This document shows, piece by piece, positions 25,689 to 33,862 of a stretch of 33,889 nt of DNA. How positions within the stretch are numbered: position 1 is the stretch's first letter; every line of letters begins with the position of its first letter. Made by a program: the position numbers and the translations under genes. The notes below the pieces were generated by a model that was given only the letters and a program-made list of their open reading frames with translations, had not been told where the DNA came from and made no database searches. The DNA is taken from assembly GCA_023300375.1 (NCBI GenBank), contig JALZWO010000124.1, forward strand, positions 1 through 33,889, read 5' to 3'. The DNA comes from Granulosicoccus sp. (lineage in GTDB: Bacteria; Pseudomonadota; Gammaproteobacteria; Granulosicoccales; Granulosicoccaceae).

Positions 25689-26809
25689 TGGAGGGTACCG
25701 ACAGTAGTGCTGATCTGATAGATCAGGTTCGACAGGCCATTGATGCCAAAACCCCGGTACGCATTGTTGGGGGTGACAGTAAGGCTGTACTTGGCGAGTC
25801 GTGTAGTGATGAAAATGCAGTAGATCTGAACACTCTCAAACATTCGGGAATAATCAGCTATGACGCCACCGAATTGGTAGTGACAGTCAGGGCGGGTACT
25901 CGGCTTAGTGAGCTCAATAAAGCATTGAACGATGCAGGGCAGATGATGCCATTTGAGCCGCCAGAGCAGGCCGGTGCGACCATTGGTGGAGTACTTGCGT
26001 GTGGCCTGTCCGGACCACGCCGTCCATTTAGTGGATCAGCGCGTGACTATGTTTTGGGCACACGTATTATTAACGGCCAAGCTCAGGATTTATCGTTTGG
26101 CGGTGAGGTCATGAAAAACGTTGCAGGTTATGACGTCTCTCGCGTTCAGGTGGGCGCTTGGGGAACGTTGGGTGTGCTACTTGATGTTTCCATGAAAGTG
26201 CTACCTGTACCTGAGATGGACCTTACGTTGCGACAACAAACCAAGCAGCATGATCTCAGTGCTTTTTCGTCAATAATGAGGCAACCTGTGCCACTCTCTG
26301 GTGCGATGCTCATCGATGATTCTCGCTATCTACGTCTTAGTGGTAGCGAGGCTGCGGTTCGTGCGGCGGCTGCAAGTCTTGGTGGTGACACGTTGGACGG
26401 CAATGCAATCTGGAATGAAGTACGGGATCATACGCATTCGTTTTACACCAACGCCTATGCGGCTTGTGCCAACGGGAATAAAACACTGTGGCGCATCTCA
26501 GTTGCTGATTGCCAACCACCGTTGGAGCTGAACGGAGATTGGCTGTATGAATGGGCTGGTGGGCAACGCTGGTTATTGACGGAATTACCGGCACATACTG
26601 TGTTCAGTGTTGTCGATGCTGCGCAAGGTCATGCCACGCGATACAGCGCTTCTAATGCTAAAGAGCCTTCGTTTCAGCCGATTGAAGGCGGCTTGCAAAA
26701 ATTGCAGTCACGCCTTCGAGACAGTTTCGATCCGCTGCGCTTGTTCAATCGCGGACGCTATCATCCAGAATTGGACGTCCCTTCATCACCAGCTGTTACA
26801 GGCGCCTGA
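25688..26809 (+). CDS. glcE: Glycolate oxidase, FAD-binding subunit GlcE
   Basis: The second flavin-fold subunit of glycolate dehydrogenase, 373 residues, normal for the family. It has one FAD-binding PCMH-type domain: PVRIVGGDSKAVLGESC, LVVTVRAGTRLSELNKALND, MMPFEPPEQAGATIGGVLAC, GLSGPRRPFSGSARDYVLGT and GEVMKNVAGYDVSRVQVGAW. The C-terminal part is shorter than in GlcD and ends with SFDPLRLFNRGRYHPEL. It is coupled to glcD by a TGATG overlap and to glcF by a 3-base gap, so the three subunits are made together. Confidence 0.95.
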   Translation: MEGTDSSADLIDQVRQAIDAKTPVRIVGGDSKAVLGESCSDENAVDLNTLKHSGIISYDATELVVTVRAGTRLSELNKALNDAGQMMPFEPPEQAGATIGGVLACGLSGPRRPFSGSARDYVLGTRIINGQAQDLSFGGEVMKNVAGYDVSRVQVGAWGTLGVLLDVSMKVLPVPEMDLTLRQQTKQHDLSAFSSIMRQPVPLSGAMLIDDSRYLRLSGSEAAVRAAAASLGGDTLDGNAIWNEVRDHTHSFYTNAYAACANGNKTLWRISVADCQPPLELNGDWLYEWAGGQRWLLTELPAHTVFSVVDAAQGHATRYSASNAKEPSFQPIEGGLQKLQSRLRDSFDPLRLFNRGRYHPELDVPSSPAVTGA

Positions 26810-26812
26810 CTC

Positions 26813-28054
26813 ATGCAAACAACTATAGCTCCTGAGTTGATCGATGATCCACGAGCCATTGCTGCAGAAGAGGTGCTGCGTAAATGTGTTCACTGTGGAT
26901 TCTGCTTGGCCACGTGTCCAACATACAACTTGTTGGGTGATGAATTAGACAGCCCGCGCGGCCGTATTTATTTGATGAAACAGGTGGTTGAAGGGCACCA
27001 ACCAACGCAGGCCACACGTACGCATCTTGATCGTTGCTTGTCGTGTAGGAACTGTGAAACCACCTGTCCATCAGGTGTTGAATATGGACATTTGCTTGAT
27101 CTGGGGCGTTCTCTGGTTGAAGAGCAGGTACCGCGCACAGGTGTTGACAAGTGGCTGCGTATGGGCATTCTGAGTGTGTTGCCCTATTCAAAACGCGTTA
27201 CACCTTTAGTCAAGCTAGGGCAGGCTGTGCGCCCTTTATTGCCAAAAGCGCTTGCTGCTAGCGTACCGTTTAAACAGTCTCCCGGGGTTCTGCCAACAAC
27301 GAAGCACGACAGGCATATGTTAGTGCTTGATGGGTGTGTTCAGCCCTCGATGGCTCCAGCTACTAATGCGAGTGCAGCCAGGGTATTGGATGCGTTGGGT
27401 ATTCGTCTGCACGGCGCCCCACAATCTGGGTGTTGTGGGGCCGTTCACTACCACTTAAATGAGCAAGAAAAAGCGAAGGATTTTATTCGGCGAAATATTG
27501 ATGCATGGTGGCCATCCATCGAAGCAGGTACTGAGGCTATTATTGTGACCGCAAGCGGCTGTGGCGTGATGGTCAAGGACTACGCGCATGTGTTGGCTGA
27601 TGACCCTAAGTACGCAAAAAAGGCGACAAGAGTTAGCGAGCTGGCGCGCGACATTATAGAAGTGTTGGTTGATGTCTTGGGTAAGGAGGACCTGTCTCGA
27701 TATCATCAGGCGTCTGCGGCGGTGGGTCGAGTTGCCTTTCATGCACCTTGTACCTTGCAACATGGTCAAAAATTACCGCAGGTCACTGAAGGGCTGTTAG
27801 TGCGATTTGGTTTTGAATTAACACCGGTGGCTGATGGTCACATTTGTTGTGGTTCGGCCGGTACTTATTCAATTTTCCAACCGACGATAAGTCAGCAGCT
27901 CAAAGACAACAAGGTACAAAATCTTCTTGCCGGACAACCGGACATTATCGCCACTGCCAACATTGGCTGTCAGTTACAGATTTCCTCTGGAAGCGGGCAA
28001 CCCGTTGTCCATTGGATTGAACTGGTAGATAGGGTAGTAACAGCTCAGGTATGA
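26813..28054 (+). CDS. glcF: Glycolate oxidase iron-sulfur subunit GlcF
   Basis: The electron-transfer subunit that passes electrons from the flavin subunits to the respiratory chain at the membrane. It has 413 residues. There are two [4Fe-4S] motifs: CVHCGFCLATCP (Cys25, 28, 31, 35) and CLSCRNCETTCP (Cys75, 78, 81, 85). Two CCG domains follow, seen as SGCCGAVHYHLNEQ and HICCGSAGTYSIFQP. The middle segment LLPKALAASVPFKQSPGVLP is typical of GlcF. It starts 3 bases after glcE. No glcG, glcB or GlcC-type regulator is in the window. Confidence 0.95.
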   Translation: MQTTIAPELIDDPRAIAAEEVLRKCVHCGFCLATCPTYNLLGDELDSPRGRIYLMKQVVEGHQPTQATRTHLDRCLSCRNCETTCPSGVEYGHLLDLGRSLVEEQVPRTGVDKWLRMGILSVLPYSKRVTPLVKLGQAVRPLLPKALAASVPFKQSPGVLPTTKHDRHMLVLDGCVQPSMAPATNASAARVLDALGIRLHGAPQSGCCGAVHYHLNEQEKAKDFIRRNIDAWWPSIEAGTEAIIVTASGCGVMVKDYAHVLADDPKYAKKATRVSELARDIIEVLVDVLGKEDLSRYHQASAAVGRVAFHAPCTLQHGQKLPQVTEGLLVRFGFELTPVADGHICCGSAGTYSIFQPTISQQLKDNKVQNLLAGQPDIIATANIGCQLQISSGSGQPVVHWIELVDRVVTAQV

Positions 28055-28087
28055 TGTCTTAACACTTTCGACAATACGTTTATAACG

Positions 28088-29797
28088 ATGCGCCATTATC
28101 ATCACATTGATCTAACAACCCAGCAAGTCCGTTCAGAGGAACTCGAGGGGGAGGATATCGTTCGAGCAGGCCGCTATCTCATTGCGAAAACATTCACTGA
28201 GCGTAATCTGGGCAAAGTAGATCCGCTCTCGCCTGAAAATCCTCTGATTTTTTCTGCAGGACCTTTTGCCGGTACAAATTTTTCAAATGCAAATCGGGTC
28301 AGTGTTGGCTGTAAAAGCCCTCTAACCCTCGGCATCAAGGAGGCAAACGGCGGAGGTACTTTCGCCTTTGCATTGGGGCAATTACAGATTGCTGGGCTGA
28401 CGTTGGAAGGTGCTTGTGAAAGCTGGACGATGATTCACTTTGCGAAGGGTGGAGAGATTTCTTTTCTTGATGCGAGCGAGTATCTAGGATTAGGAAACTT
28501 CGAAGCTGCGGCAAAAATGCATGAGCGCTTCGGCAAAAAGGTTAGTCTGGCGATTTGTGGGCCGGTGGGTGAGTACCAGGGTTTGCTTTCTGGTATCGCT
28601 TTTAGTGATGTAGATTTACGTCCGTCGCGTTTAGCTGCCCGCGGTGGTGTGGGCGCCGTCATGGGGTCCAAGAAAGTCAAGGCTATTATTGTTGATCTAG
28701 ACCGTATGCCGCCCTTGCATGAACGTAAAAAAGTGATGGGTGCTGTGAAGGAATACCGAAAATTGCTCGATGCTGAGCCAGCTATCCAAGCATTTCAGCA
28801 AACGGGCACTGCTATGGTCGCCGACTACACGAATCACGTTGGTGGTATTCCCGTAAAGAATTTTTCTGGCGGACAGGCTCAGGATACAGAGCTTGGAAAA
28901 TTCAAACTCGGTGGCGATTTTCTGCGTGAACAAAACATAGAACGTGGCGGTATTCAAACCCATGCGTGTATGCCGGGTTGCATTATCCAATGTAGTAACG
29001 TTTACGCCGATGCTGATGGCAATGAGGTCGTCTCTCCCATTGAGTATGAAACTATTGGCTTGCTGGGCACCAATTGTGGTCTGGATGATCCCGACGATCT
29101 GGCGGCGCTAAATTATCAGGCAAATGATCTGGGTATCGATACTATTGAGCTTGGAGGCACCATTGGTGTGCTTATGGACGCTGGCAAGGGTCAGTTTGGT
29201 GACGTGCAGTTTATGCACGATGTGGTCAACGACATCCGCGCCGGAAACGATGTAGGCCAGTTTTACGCGCAAGGTACGGCGCGTGTAGGTGAAGCACTCA
29301 AGGTTGCTCGTGTGCCAGTGATTAAGCGTCAGGCTATCAGCGCCTATGATCCGCGCGTTATCGAAGTCACAGGGCTTACCATGATGATGACTGCGCAGGG
29401 AGCTGATCATACCGCTGGAAATTTGCCGTCTTATGATTGCAAAGGTAAGAGTGTCGAGGAATTAGTAGCAGTCAGCTTAGACATTCAAGTCATGTGTGCG
29501 GCTGTGGATTCGCTTGGGCTTTGCGTGTTTGGACGATCTGTTACCAACGAGCAATTAGATTTTATTGTGCAGGCAATAAATGATGCACACGGTGTTCAGT
29601 TGCCCACCAGTTTTTTTGCTGAACTGGGAAAGCAGACCCTGCAGTTGGAAAATGAATTCAATCGCTCAGCTGGCTTTGGTGAGACAGATGACGAATTACC
29701 CGAGTTTTTCTATATGGAAGAACTTCCGCCAAGTGACAAGGCCGCCAGATTTCATACCGAGGATGTCAACAAAGCTGCAAGTTCTTGGTGGGCTTGA
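28088..29797 (+). CDS. Aldehyde ferredoxin oxidoreductase-family protein
   Basis: A tungsten- or molybdenum-bis-pterin enzyme family that oxidises aldehydes to acids. It has 569 residues, near the family length. The N-terminal pterin domain shows NPLIFSAGPFAGT, NRVSVGCKSPLTLGIKEANG and RGGVGAVMGSKKVKAI. The Fe-S ligands are probably Cys294, Cys298, Cys302 (ACMPGCIIQCSN) and Cys479 (DSLGLCVF). The first spacing is C-x3-C rather than the C-x2-C of the Pyrococcus enzyme. Other family features are DLGIDTIELGGTIG and MTAQGADHTAG. It follows glcF by 33 bases on the same strand and is probably co-transcribed, which is unusual. The substrate is unknown; glyoxylate, glycolaldehyde or a related aldehyde are candidates from context only. 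No ferredoxin partner or pterin-synthesis gene is in the window. Confidence 0.85.
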   Translation: MRHYHHIDLTTQQVRSEELEGEDIVRAGRYLIAKTFTERNLGKVDPLSPENPLIFSAGPFAGTNFSNANRVSVGCKSPLTLGIKEANGGGTFAFALGQLQIAGLTLEGACESWTMIHFAKGGEISFLDASEYLGLGNFEAAAKMHERFGKKVSLAICGPVGEYQGLLSGIAFSDVDLRPSRLAARGGVGAVMGSKKVKAIIVDLDRMPPLHERKKVMGAVKEYRKLLDAEPAIQAFQQTGTAMVADYTNHVGGIPVKNFSGGQAQDTELGKFKLGGDFLREQNIERGGIQTHACMPGCIIQCSNVYADADGNEVVSPIEYETIGLLGTNCGLDDPDDLAALNYQANDLGIDTIELGGTIGVLMDAGKGQFGDVQFMHDVVNDIRAGNDVGQFYAQGTARVGEALKVARVPVIKRQAISAYDPRVIEVTGLTMMMTAQGADHTAGNLPSYDCKGKSVEELVAVSLDIQVMCAAVDSLGLCVFGRSVTNEQLDFIVQAINDAHGVQLPTSFFAELGKQTLQLENEFNRSAGFGETDDELPEFFYMEELPPSDKAARFHTEDVNKAASSWWA

Positions 29798-29824
29798 TTT
29801 TTAAATATTTGCTTGGGTGATTTC

Positions 29825-31903
29825 TTAGGCTGCGTGGTCTTGGTCGTTGGCAGCGGGTTGGTTGTCAGCGGCTATCAGACTTGTTCCGCACAAATAACGA
29901 GTGATTTCGCGCACGGGCTTGGGCTTACTGAAATAGAAGCCTTGCATCTGATCACAACCTTGTTTGAGGAGCCAGTCGACCTGAGCGGCGGTTTCAACAC
30001 CCTCCGCAACTATGTCAAGTCCTAGCGTTTTCCCCATGTTCAAAATTGTGCGTAAAAGAATGGAGTGTTTGCTGTCACTTAAAAACAGGCGATCAATCTT
30101 CATGCTATCCAGAGGGTAGTTTTGAAGATAGGCCAAGTTAGAATATCCAGTACCAAAGTCATCCAGCGTCAGGCGCATACCCAGTGCACTGATTCGCTGT
30201 AGCAGTTCGTACGCGCCATCTGGATCGTCAGCGAGCAACGATTCTGTGACTTCTAGTTCAATCATTTTCGGGTCACAATCATGCAACTTCAACGCATCGA
30301 TAATATCGATATCCAGTTGATTGGATTCGAACTGTTTCGCAGAGATATTAATAGAAACCTGTATTTCTAAGCCTTCGTCTTGCCACAGACGTTGCTGTCT
30401 CATCGCTTCGTTCAATACCCAGTGCCCCAATTGGACTATCTGGCCACAGTCTTCGGCAATGCTAATGAATCTGTCAGGGGCCAATGTGCCCAATTCTGGG
30501 TGATTCCAACGAACAAGAGCTTCCACCCCACAAACTGTCATGGTGTTGCAGGCGATCTTTGGCTGATAGTAGAGTTCAAATTCATTATTATCGACAGCTT
30601 TCAGAAGATCGTTTTCAATACCCATTCGCTGCTTGATATTACTTGCAGAGGTCATTGACATTCTTGAGTTGAAAAAGCAATAACCGCACTGACTGGCCTT
30701 AGCCGCGTACATTGCGGCATCCGCTTGTTCAAGAAGTTCATTGGCAGAATCTGCATTTTCTGGGTAAAGCGAAATGCCGATACTGGTTCTGATGAGCAGC
30801 TGGTGTTCTGCGATGAACATGTGTTTTGCCATGCTTTCGAGAATTCTGTTTGCGACATTGCTACTGACTGCAGAGGCCTTGGTTTCGGAGAGTATTATGA
30901 TAAATTCGTCTCCAGCAAGCCTGAATACACTGCCTTCACCTCGAACAGATTCTGACAACCTTTCTGCAACTTGTATCAGAAGCAGATCACCGACAGCATG
31001 GCCCAGTGAATCATTGATACTCTTGAACCGATCCAGATCCAGAAACATCACTGCAAAGGGTTGTGGCTCGCTGGCGTCGAGTAGGGCGGCCAACTGATTC
31101 ATTAACGCCACCCTGTTGGGCAGTTTGGTTAGTGAGTCTACAAAGGCTAGTTTATAAGCTTGTTCTTTGGCCGAGCGCTGCTCTGTGATGTCCGTTTCAG
31201 TGGCAAGGTACATTTGTTTGCCGGTGGTGGGGTTTGTGCACCGTTCGATGTGTACAGAGTGCCAACGAATGCCGTTCTTGGTGTACATCTGAGCTTCAAT
31301 GTCGCAAAAATGCTGCCTGGACAGGGTGGCTATGATGCGTGTAGCGTCTTCACTTTTTACCAAGCGTTTGGTCCCTACTGACAGATCAGCTGGCATTGTG
31401 TCTCGAGCAGCACCGTTACAATAAACTAGGTTGTTGGCACTGTCGTAGGCACTAATCATTGTTGTGGTGTGCATGAGCGCTGTTGTTCGGTAAAGCGTCT
31501 CATCGTCAAGAGCCTCGCTAAGAACATGAATCTGCATCAACAGGAGCATGCGATTATCCAAGGTCTTAAACGGCGTCATTAAAAAATTTGCAGTTTTAGG
31601 CGTTTGATTGGGGTACACGGTCCAGCGTTCGAGTGCTGTGGTGTCTTTTTCGAAACACTCTTTCTTGATTTGCTGAAGAGTTTGCTTTACCGAGGCGGAC
31701 GCATCGGCGTTCATGTTGCGCGAACAGAGCTCGCTTGCCGATTTGGCTTCCCAAAATTCAACAGCGTTCTTGTTAGCCCACACAAACGCGTAAGCCTCTG
31801 CGTCAAACAGATACAAAGGTGTTTGGAGTCTAGCCAATGTTACGAGGCGAGGATCGCTCCCGGTGTTGATAGCCAAGCTTTGAGTGCTGTCGCTATCGTT
31901 CAT
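29825..31903 (-). CDS. PAS-GGDEF-EAL cyclic-di-GMP signalling protein
   Basis: A cytoplasmic two-headed c-di-GMP enzyme, 692 residues from the ATG at 31903; a GTG two codons earlier is possible. An N-terminal PAS-like sensor region covers residues 20-125 (TPLYLFDAEAYAFVWANKNA). A second PAS spans about 140-245 and ends in ATETDITEQRSAKEQAYKLA, the usual PAS-to-GGDEF linker. The GGDEF domain runs about 255-415, with DSLTKLPNR, MFLDLDRFKSINDSLGHAVG and signature AGDEF (a G-to-A variant often still active). No RxxD inhibitory site precedes it. The EAL domain runs about 430-680, with EALVRWNHPELG, QVSINISAKQFESN and LTLDDFGTGYSNLAYLQNYP, so its catalytic residues look complete. There are no membrane helices. 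It converges with the AOR gene across 27 bases. Confidence 0.95.
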   Translation of the reverse strand: MNDSDSTQSLAINTGSDPRLVTLARLQTPLYLFDAEAYAFVWANKNAVEFWEAKSASELCSRNMNADASASVKQTLQQIKKECFEKDTTALERWTVYPNQTPKTANFLMTPFKTLDNRMLLLMQIHVLSEALDDETLYRTTALMHTTTMISAYDSANNLVYCNGAARDTMPADLSVGTKRLVKSEDATRIIATLSRQHFCDIEAQMYTKNGIRWHSVHIERCTNPTTGKQMYLATETDITEQRSAKEQAYKLAFVDSLTKLPNRVALMNQLAALLDASEPQPFAVMFLDLDRFKSINDSLGHAVGDLLLIQVAERLSESVRGEGSVFRLAGDEFIIILSETKASAVSSNVANRILESMAKHMFIAEHQLLIRTSIGISLYPENADSANELLEQADAAMYAAKASQCGYCFFNSRMSMTSASNIKQRMGIENDLLKAVDNNEFELYYQPKIACNTMTVCGVEALVRWNHPELGTLAPDRFISIAEDCGQIVQLGHWVLNEAMRQQRLWQDEGLEIQVSINISAKQFESNQLDIDIIDALKLHDCDPKMIELEVTESLLADDPDGAYELLQRISALGMRLTLDDFGTGYSNLAYLQNYPLDSMKIDRLFLSDSKHSILLRTILNMGKTLGLDIVAEGVETAAQVDWLLKQGCDQMQGFYFSKPKPVREITRYLCGTSLIAADNQPAANDQDHAA

Positions 31904-31935
31904 GCTCACTTTTCATTTGATAAACGTCTGAGGTG

Positions 31936-31955
31936 TTTGCATATTCGTATGCAAA
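31936..31955. promoter_or_regulatory. Perfect 20-bp palindrome before the GGDEF-EAL gene
   Basis: TTTGCATATTCGTATGCAAA has 8-bp perfect arms around TTCG and lies 33 bases upstream of the GGDEF-EAL ATG. The size and symmetry fit a dimeric repressor or activator site. In RNA it would form an 8-pair hairpin with a four-base loop. No known consensus is assigned. Confidence 0.5.
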
Positions 31956-32209
31956 GCTAGCGCTAAAACTCATTGCAAGTAACCTGTTGAGGTTTAGAAT
32001 ATCCGGTCTCACGCGAAAAGTGAGCACTGTTTCACACGATCGATCGCAGCTTGTAGGTAGGATTGGCGGTTCAGAACAAGCATTAGTTCTCATTGATTTT
32101 GCGTCAAGCATCTGACTTTCGCTTAAGTTTGATGATATGCGCTGGGCTTTAAGCCTTTATGAGACTTGGTTTACGATGAAATCACGGTGGTAGTGATAAC
32201 TTCGCTGCA

Positions 32210-32226
32210 ACTCGGATGTACCGAGT
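32210..32226 (+). other. Hairpin in the leader of the Rmf-like gene
   Basis: ACTCGG, loop ATGTA, CCGAGT form six perfect pairs, 30 bases before the Rmf-like ATG. There is no T-run after it. Just downstream CTAAATTTAG (32231-32240) is a 10-bp palindrome. Either could affect the mRNA's stability or translation. Confidence 0.35.
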
Positions 32227-32255
32227 ATCCCTAAATTTAGTTTGGAGTCTCCTTG

Positions 32256-32480
32256 ATGAAGCGCACGTTTGATTTTGTTGGTTTGAATACTGTCATTTCC
32301 GAAGCATCCAAGCCATTGCACCAGGTGACATCGTCACTAGCACGCAAGGCAGGAATGGATGCTGGCATGACGGGAACAACTCCCAAAAATTGTCATTTTT
32401 CTTATTTTGCAGAGGATGAATTAGAGGCCGAGTGGTATCGCGGGTACCGACTAGGCAAACAGAGTTTCGAAGAAGCATGA
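32256..32480 (+). CDS. Rmf/CrpP-like small protein
   Basis: A 74-residue protein resembling ribosome modulation factor. In E. coli Rmf pairs 70S ribosomes into inactive dimers in stationary phase. The Rmf-like pattern is in residues 30-69: ARKAGMDAGMTG, then KNCHF, then LEAEWYRGYRLGKQ. This keeps the spaced Gly-x2-Ala-Gly-x2-Gly (33-40), Lys-x-Cys (44-46) and Trp-x2-Gly (60-63) of the family. It differs by a longer N-terminal segment of about 28 residues and by His in place of the Pro that follows Cys in Rmf. The ATG at 32256 has GGAG at 32244-32247; the TTG just before it is less likely. It might instead belong to the CrpP branch of the same fold. A strong hairpin follows the stop. Confidence 0.65.
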   Translation: MKRTFDFVGLNTVISEASKPLHQVTSSLARKAGMDAGMTGTTPKNCHFSYFAEDELEAEWYRGYRLGKQSFEEA

Positions 32481-32485
32481 TTTTT

Positions 32486-32503
32486 CGCCCCGTCATAGGG
32501 GCG
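32486..32503 (+). terminator. Strong hairpin after the Rmf-like gene
   Basis: CGCCCC, loop GTCATA, GGGGCG form six G/C pairs, beginning 6 bases after the stop codon. The following AGTGTTATTTG is only moderately T-rich and five Ts precede the stem instead, so it may work as a partly efficient terminator or as a 3' stabilising structure. Confidence 0.55.
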
Positions 32504-32532
32504 AGTGTTATTTGATCGTGTAACATTGGCAC

Positions 32533-32883
32533 ATGAGCTGCCAAGACCTAGAAGACGACGCAATACTGAAAATCGTTGAACCGATGATGGATGACATCAT
32601 GGCCGGCGTGTCCAATCGAGACTACAAGCTGCACAGCGTGCATTTTTCGGTCTCGCTCAAGGGCCTTATTCCGCAGGAAGAGTTTCTAGCAGCCTGCGAC
32701 CAAAGAGAGGCAAATTGGGGCAGACCCATGGCCCGTGAAAAAGTAGCGATCTTTCGACGTGAAAAGTCGTTTACCGTTATTTGGGATCAACATTTTGATG
32801 GTTCTTCAGAGCAGGTGGTAGCAATGACTACCATTGCCCTTAAGGGTGGTCGATATTTTGTCGACTACTTTTTGATTCATTAA
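32533..32883 (+). CDS. Hypothetical cytoplasmic protein, 116 aa
   Basis: Not recognised. From the ATG at 32533 the protein is acidic at the N-terminus (CQDLEDDAILKIVEPMMDDI) and then alternates strands and helices: YKLHSVHFSVSLKGLIPQEE, AREKVAIFRREKSFTVIWDQ, SEQVVAMTTIALKGGRYFVD. This pattern, with a helix followed by a curved sheet, could be an NTF2-like or other small alpha+beta fold, but no signature proves it. There is no signal peptide or membrane helix. No Shine-Dalgarno sequence is seen. It converges with the membrane-protein gene at 32893 after 9 bases. Confidence 0.65.
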   Translation: MSCQDLEDDAILKIVEPMMDDIMAGVSNRDYKLHSVHFSVSLKGLIPQEEFLAACDQREANWGRPMAREKVAIFRREKSFTVIWDQHFDGSSEQVVAMTTIALKGGRYFVDYFLIH

Positions 32884-32892
32884 TGTACTCAA

Positions 32893-33192
32893 CTAGCGGC
32901 AAGCCTCATCCAGTTTGCCGCACCAACGCCGCAAAAGGTTGCTACCAAAGCCTGGCGCTGCATCGCGTGCATCGGTAACGGCATCACGTGCTGTATTGAA
33001 AAAAGTGGAGTCAGATCCTGATAAAATGTACGTCAGTGGTAGTAGTCCAGTGGTAAACAAGGCTAACCACAAGACGAGTGCTAGGCCTTTTCTTACCACT
33101 TGTATAAGGCCAATCAAGCACATAGCGCTGCTAACGACTAAAATGGCGGTCTCGGCCCGGGGGTGATCAAACAATGCTTGGAGCATCTCCAT
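32893..33192 (-). CDS. Small two-helix membrane protein, 99 aa
   Basis: Not recognised. The N-terminus is MEMLQALFDHPRAETA, followed by two hydrophobic segments: ILVVSSAMCLIGLIQVV, and GLALVLWLALFTTGLLPLTY with only a short basic RKG between, i.e. a helical hairpin. The C-terminal 40 residues are polar and end in NLLRRWCGKLDEACR. A second ATG two codons in would serve equally well. The hydrophobic pattern supports a real gene over the opposing plus-strand ORF. It is transcribed away from dsbB; there is no functional clue. Confidence 0.6.
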   Translation of the reverse strand: MEMLQALFDHPRAETAILVVSSAMCLIGLIQVVRKGLALVLWLALFTTGLLPLTYILSGSDSTFFNTARDAVTDARDAAPGFGSNLLRRWCGKLDEACR

Positions 33193-33337
33193 ACGATTTA
33201 TTCGGATATACTGAAAACGATGCTTTTGAGTCTAGCTCAACGACAGCGGCGTCGATACCTCAGCGTTCATTGAATACTCAGCTTTATCATTTGACTGCTG
33301 CTATTACCTTCACTCACTCGAGTTTTAACTAGCCAAT

Positions 33338-33862
33338 ATGAACCTTGCTTCCGTGTATCCAAGACGCTTGATGTGGCTTGGTTGCCTTTGCTCAGTTATA
33401 GGGCTCATGAGTTACGGTATTTATGCCGAAAAAGTCTTGTACCTTGATCCCTGCCCACTGTGCATCACCCAGAGGATGTTTTACGTTGGCATCGGCTTAT
33501 TTGCATTCTTCGGGTTAATAACCTCAAGGGCCCAGTGGGCTCAGCGGCTTTCCGCAGTCTTGCTTGTTCTGTGTGCAGTAGGGGGCATCGTTACGGCTGG
33601 GCGTCAGGTTTGGCTGCAGCATTTGCCACCTGAGCTGGTGCCTGAATGTGGCCCAGGCTTACATTATTGGCTTGAGAATGAGCCTTGGTTGAAAACGCTA
33701 TCTCTGCTGTTTAAAGGAGACGGCAATTGTGCTGAGGTTAACTGGCTGTTTATGGGATTGAGTATTGCCGAGTGGTCCCTGATCTGGTTTGTTGGATTGC
33801 TTCTGGTTGGTGTCGTACTATTGCGTGGCTATCGAGCTGGGATCTCAGACGCTCGGCCCTGA
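33338..33862 (+). CDS. dsbB: Disulfide bond formation protein DsbB
   Basis: An inner-membrane protein that reoxidises periplasmic DsbA and passes the electrons to quinone. It has 174 residues with four membrane helices, as expected. The first redox pair is Cys39-Cys42 in LDPCPLCITQRMFYVGIG. The second is Cys104 and Cys131 (VPECGPG and GDGNCAEV) in the large periplasmic loop, which also has the usual Pro- and Trp-rich stretch. The quinone-near arginine is probably in CITQRMF. The ATG at 33338 opens the first helix with the basic YPRR before it, as in other DsbB proteins. It is complete within the window, and its stop is followed by 27 bases. No DsbA gene is seen here. Confidence 0.96.
   Translation: MNLASVYPRRLMWLGCLCSVIGLMSYGIYAEKVLYLDPCPLCITQRMFYVGIGLFAFFGLITSRAQWAQRLSAVLLVLCAVGGIVTAGRQVWLQHLPPELVPECGPGLHYWLENEPWLKTLSLLFKGDGNCAEVNWLFMGLSIAEWSLIWFVGLLLVGVVLLRGYRAGISDARP

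Larger units (their letters stand above)
31904..32255. other. 352-bp divergent intergenic region
   Basis: It lies between the PAS-GGDEF-EAL gene (minus) and the Rmf-like gene (plus). It contains a 20-bp palindrome at 31936-31955, a hairpin CTCAC/GTGAG near 32009-32025, a six-pair hairpin at 32210-32226 and the palindrome CTAAATTTAG at 32231-32240. A 72-codon minus-strand ORF across part of it looks like chance. No confident -35/-10 pair was found for either gene. Confidence 0.55.

Noticed and set aside
31893-32111. 72-codon minus-strand ORF upstream of the GGDEF-EAL gene
   Set aside because: It runs into the GGDEF-EAL start in another frame, has no ribosome binding site and no domain-like pattern, and it crosses the palindrome.
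32145-32155. GGCTTTAAGCC followed by TTTAT as a terminator
   Set aside because: The arms leave a one-base loop and the T-run is short. It is not a workable hairpin.
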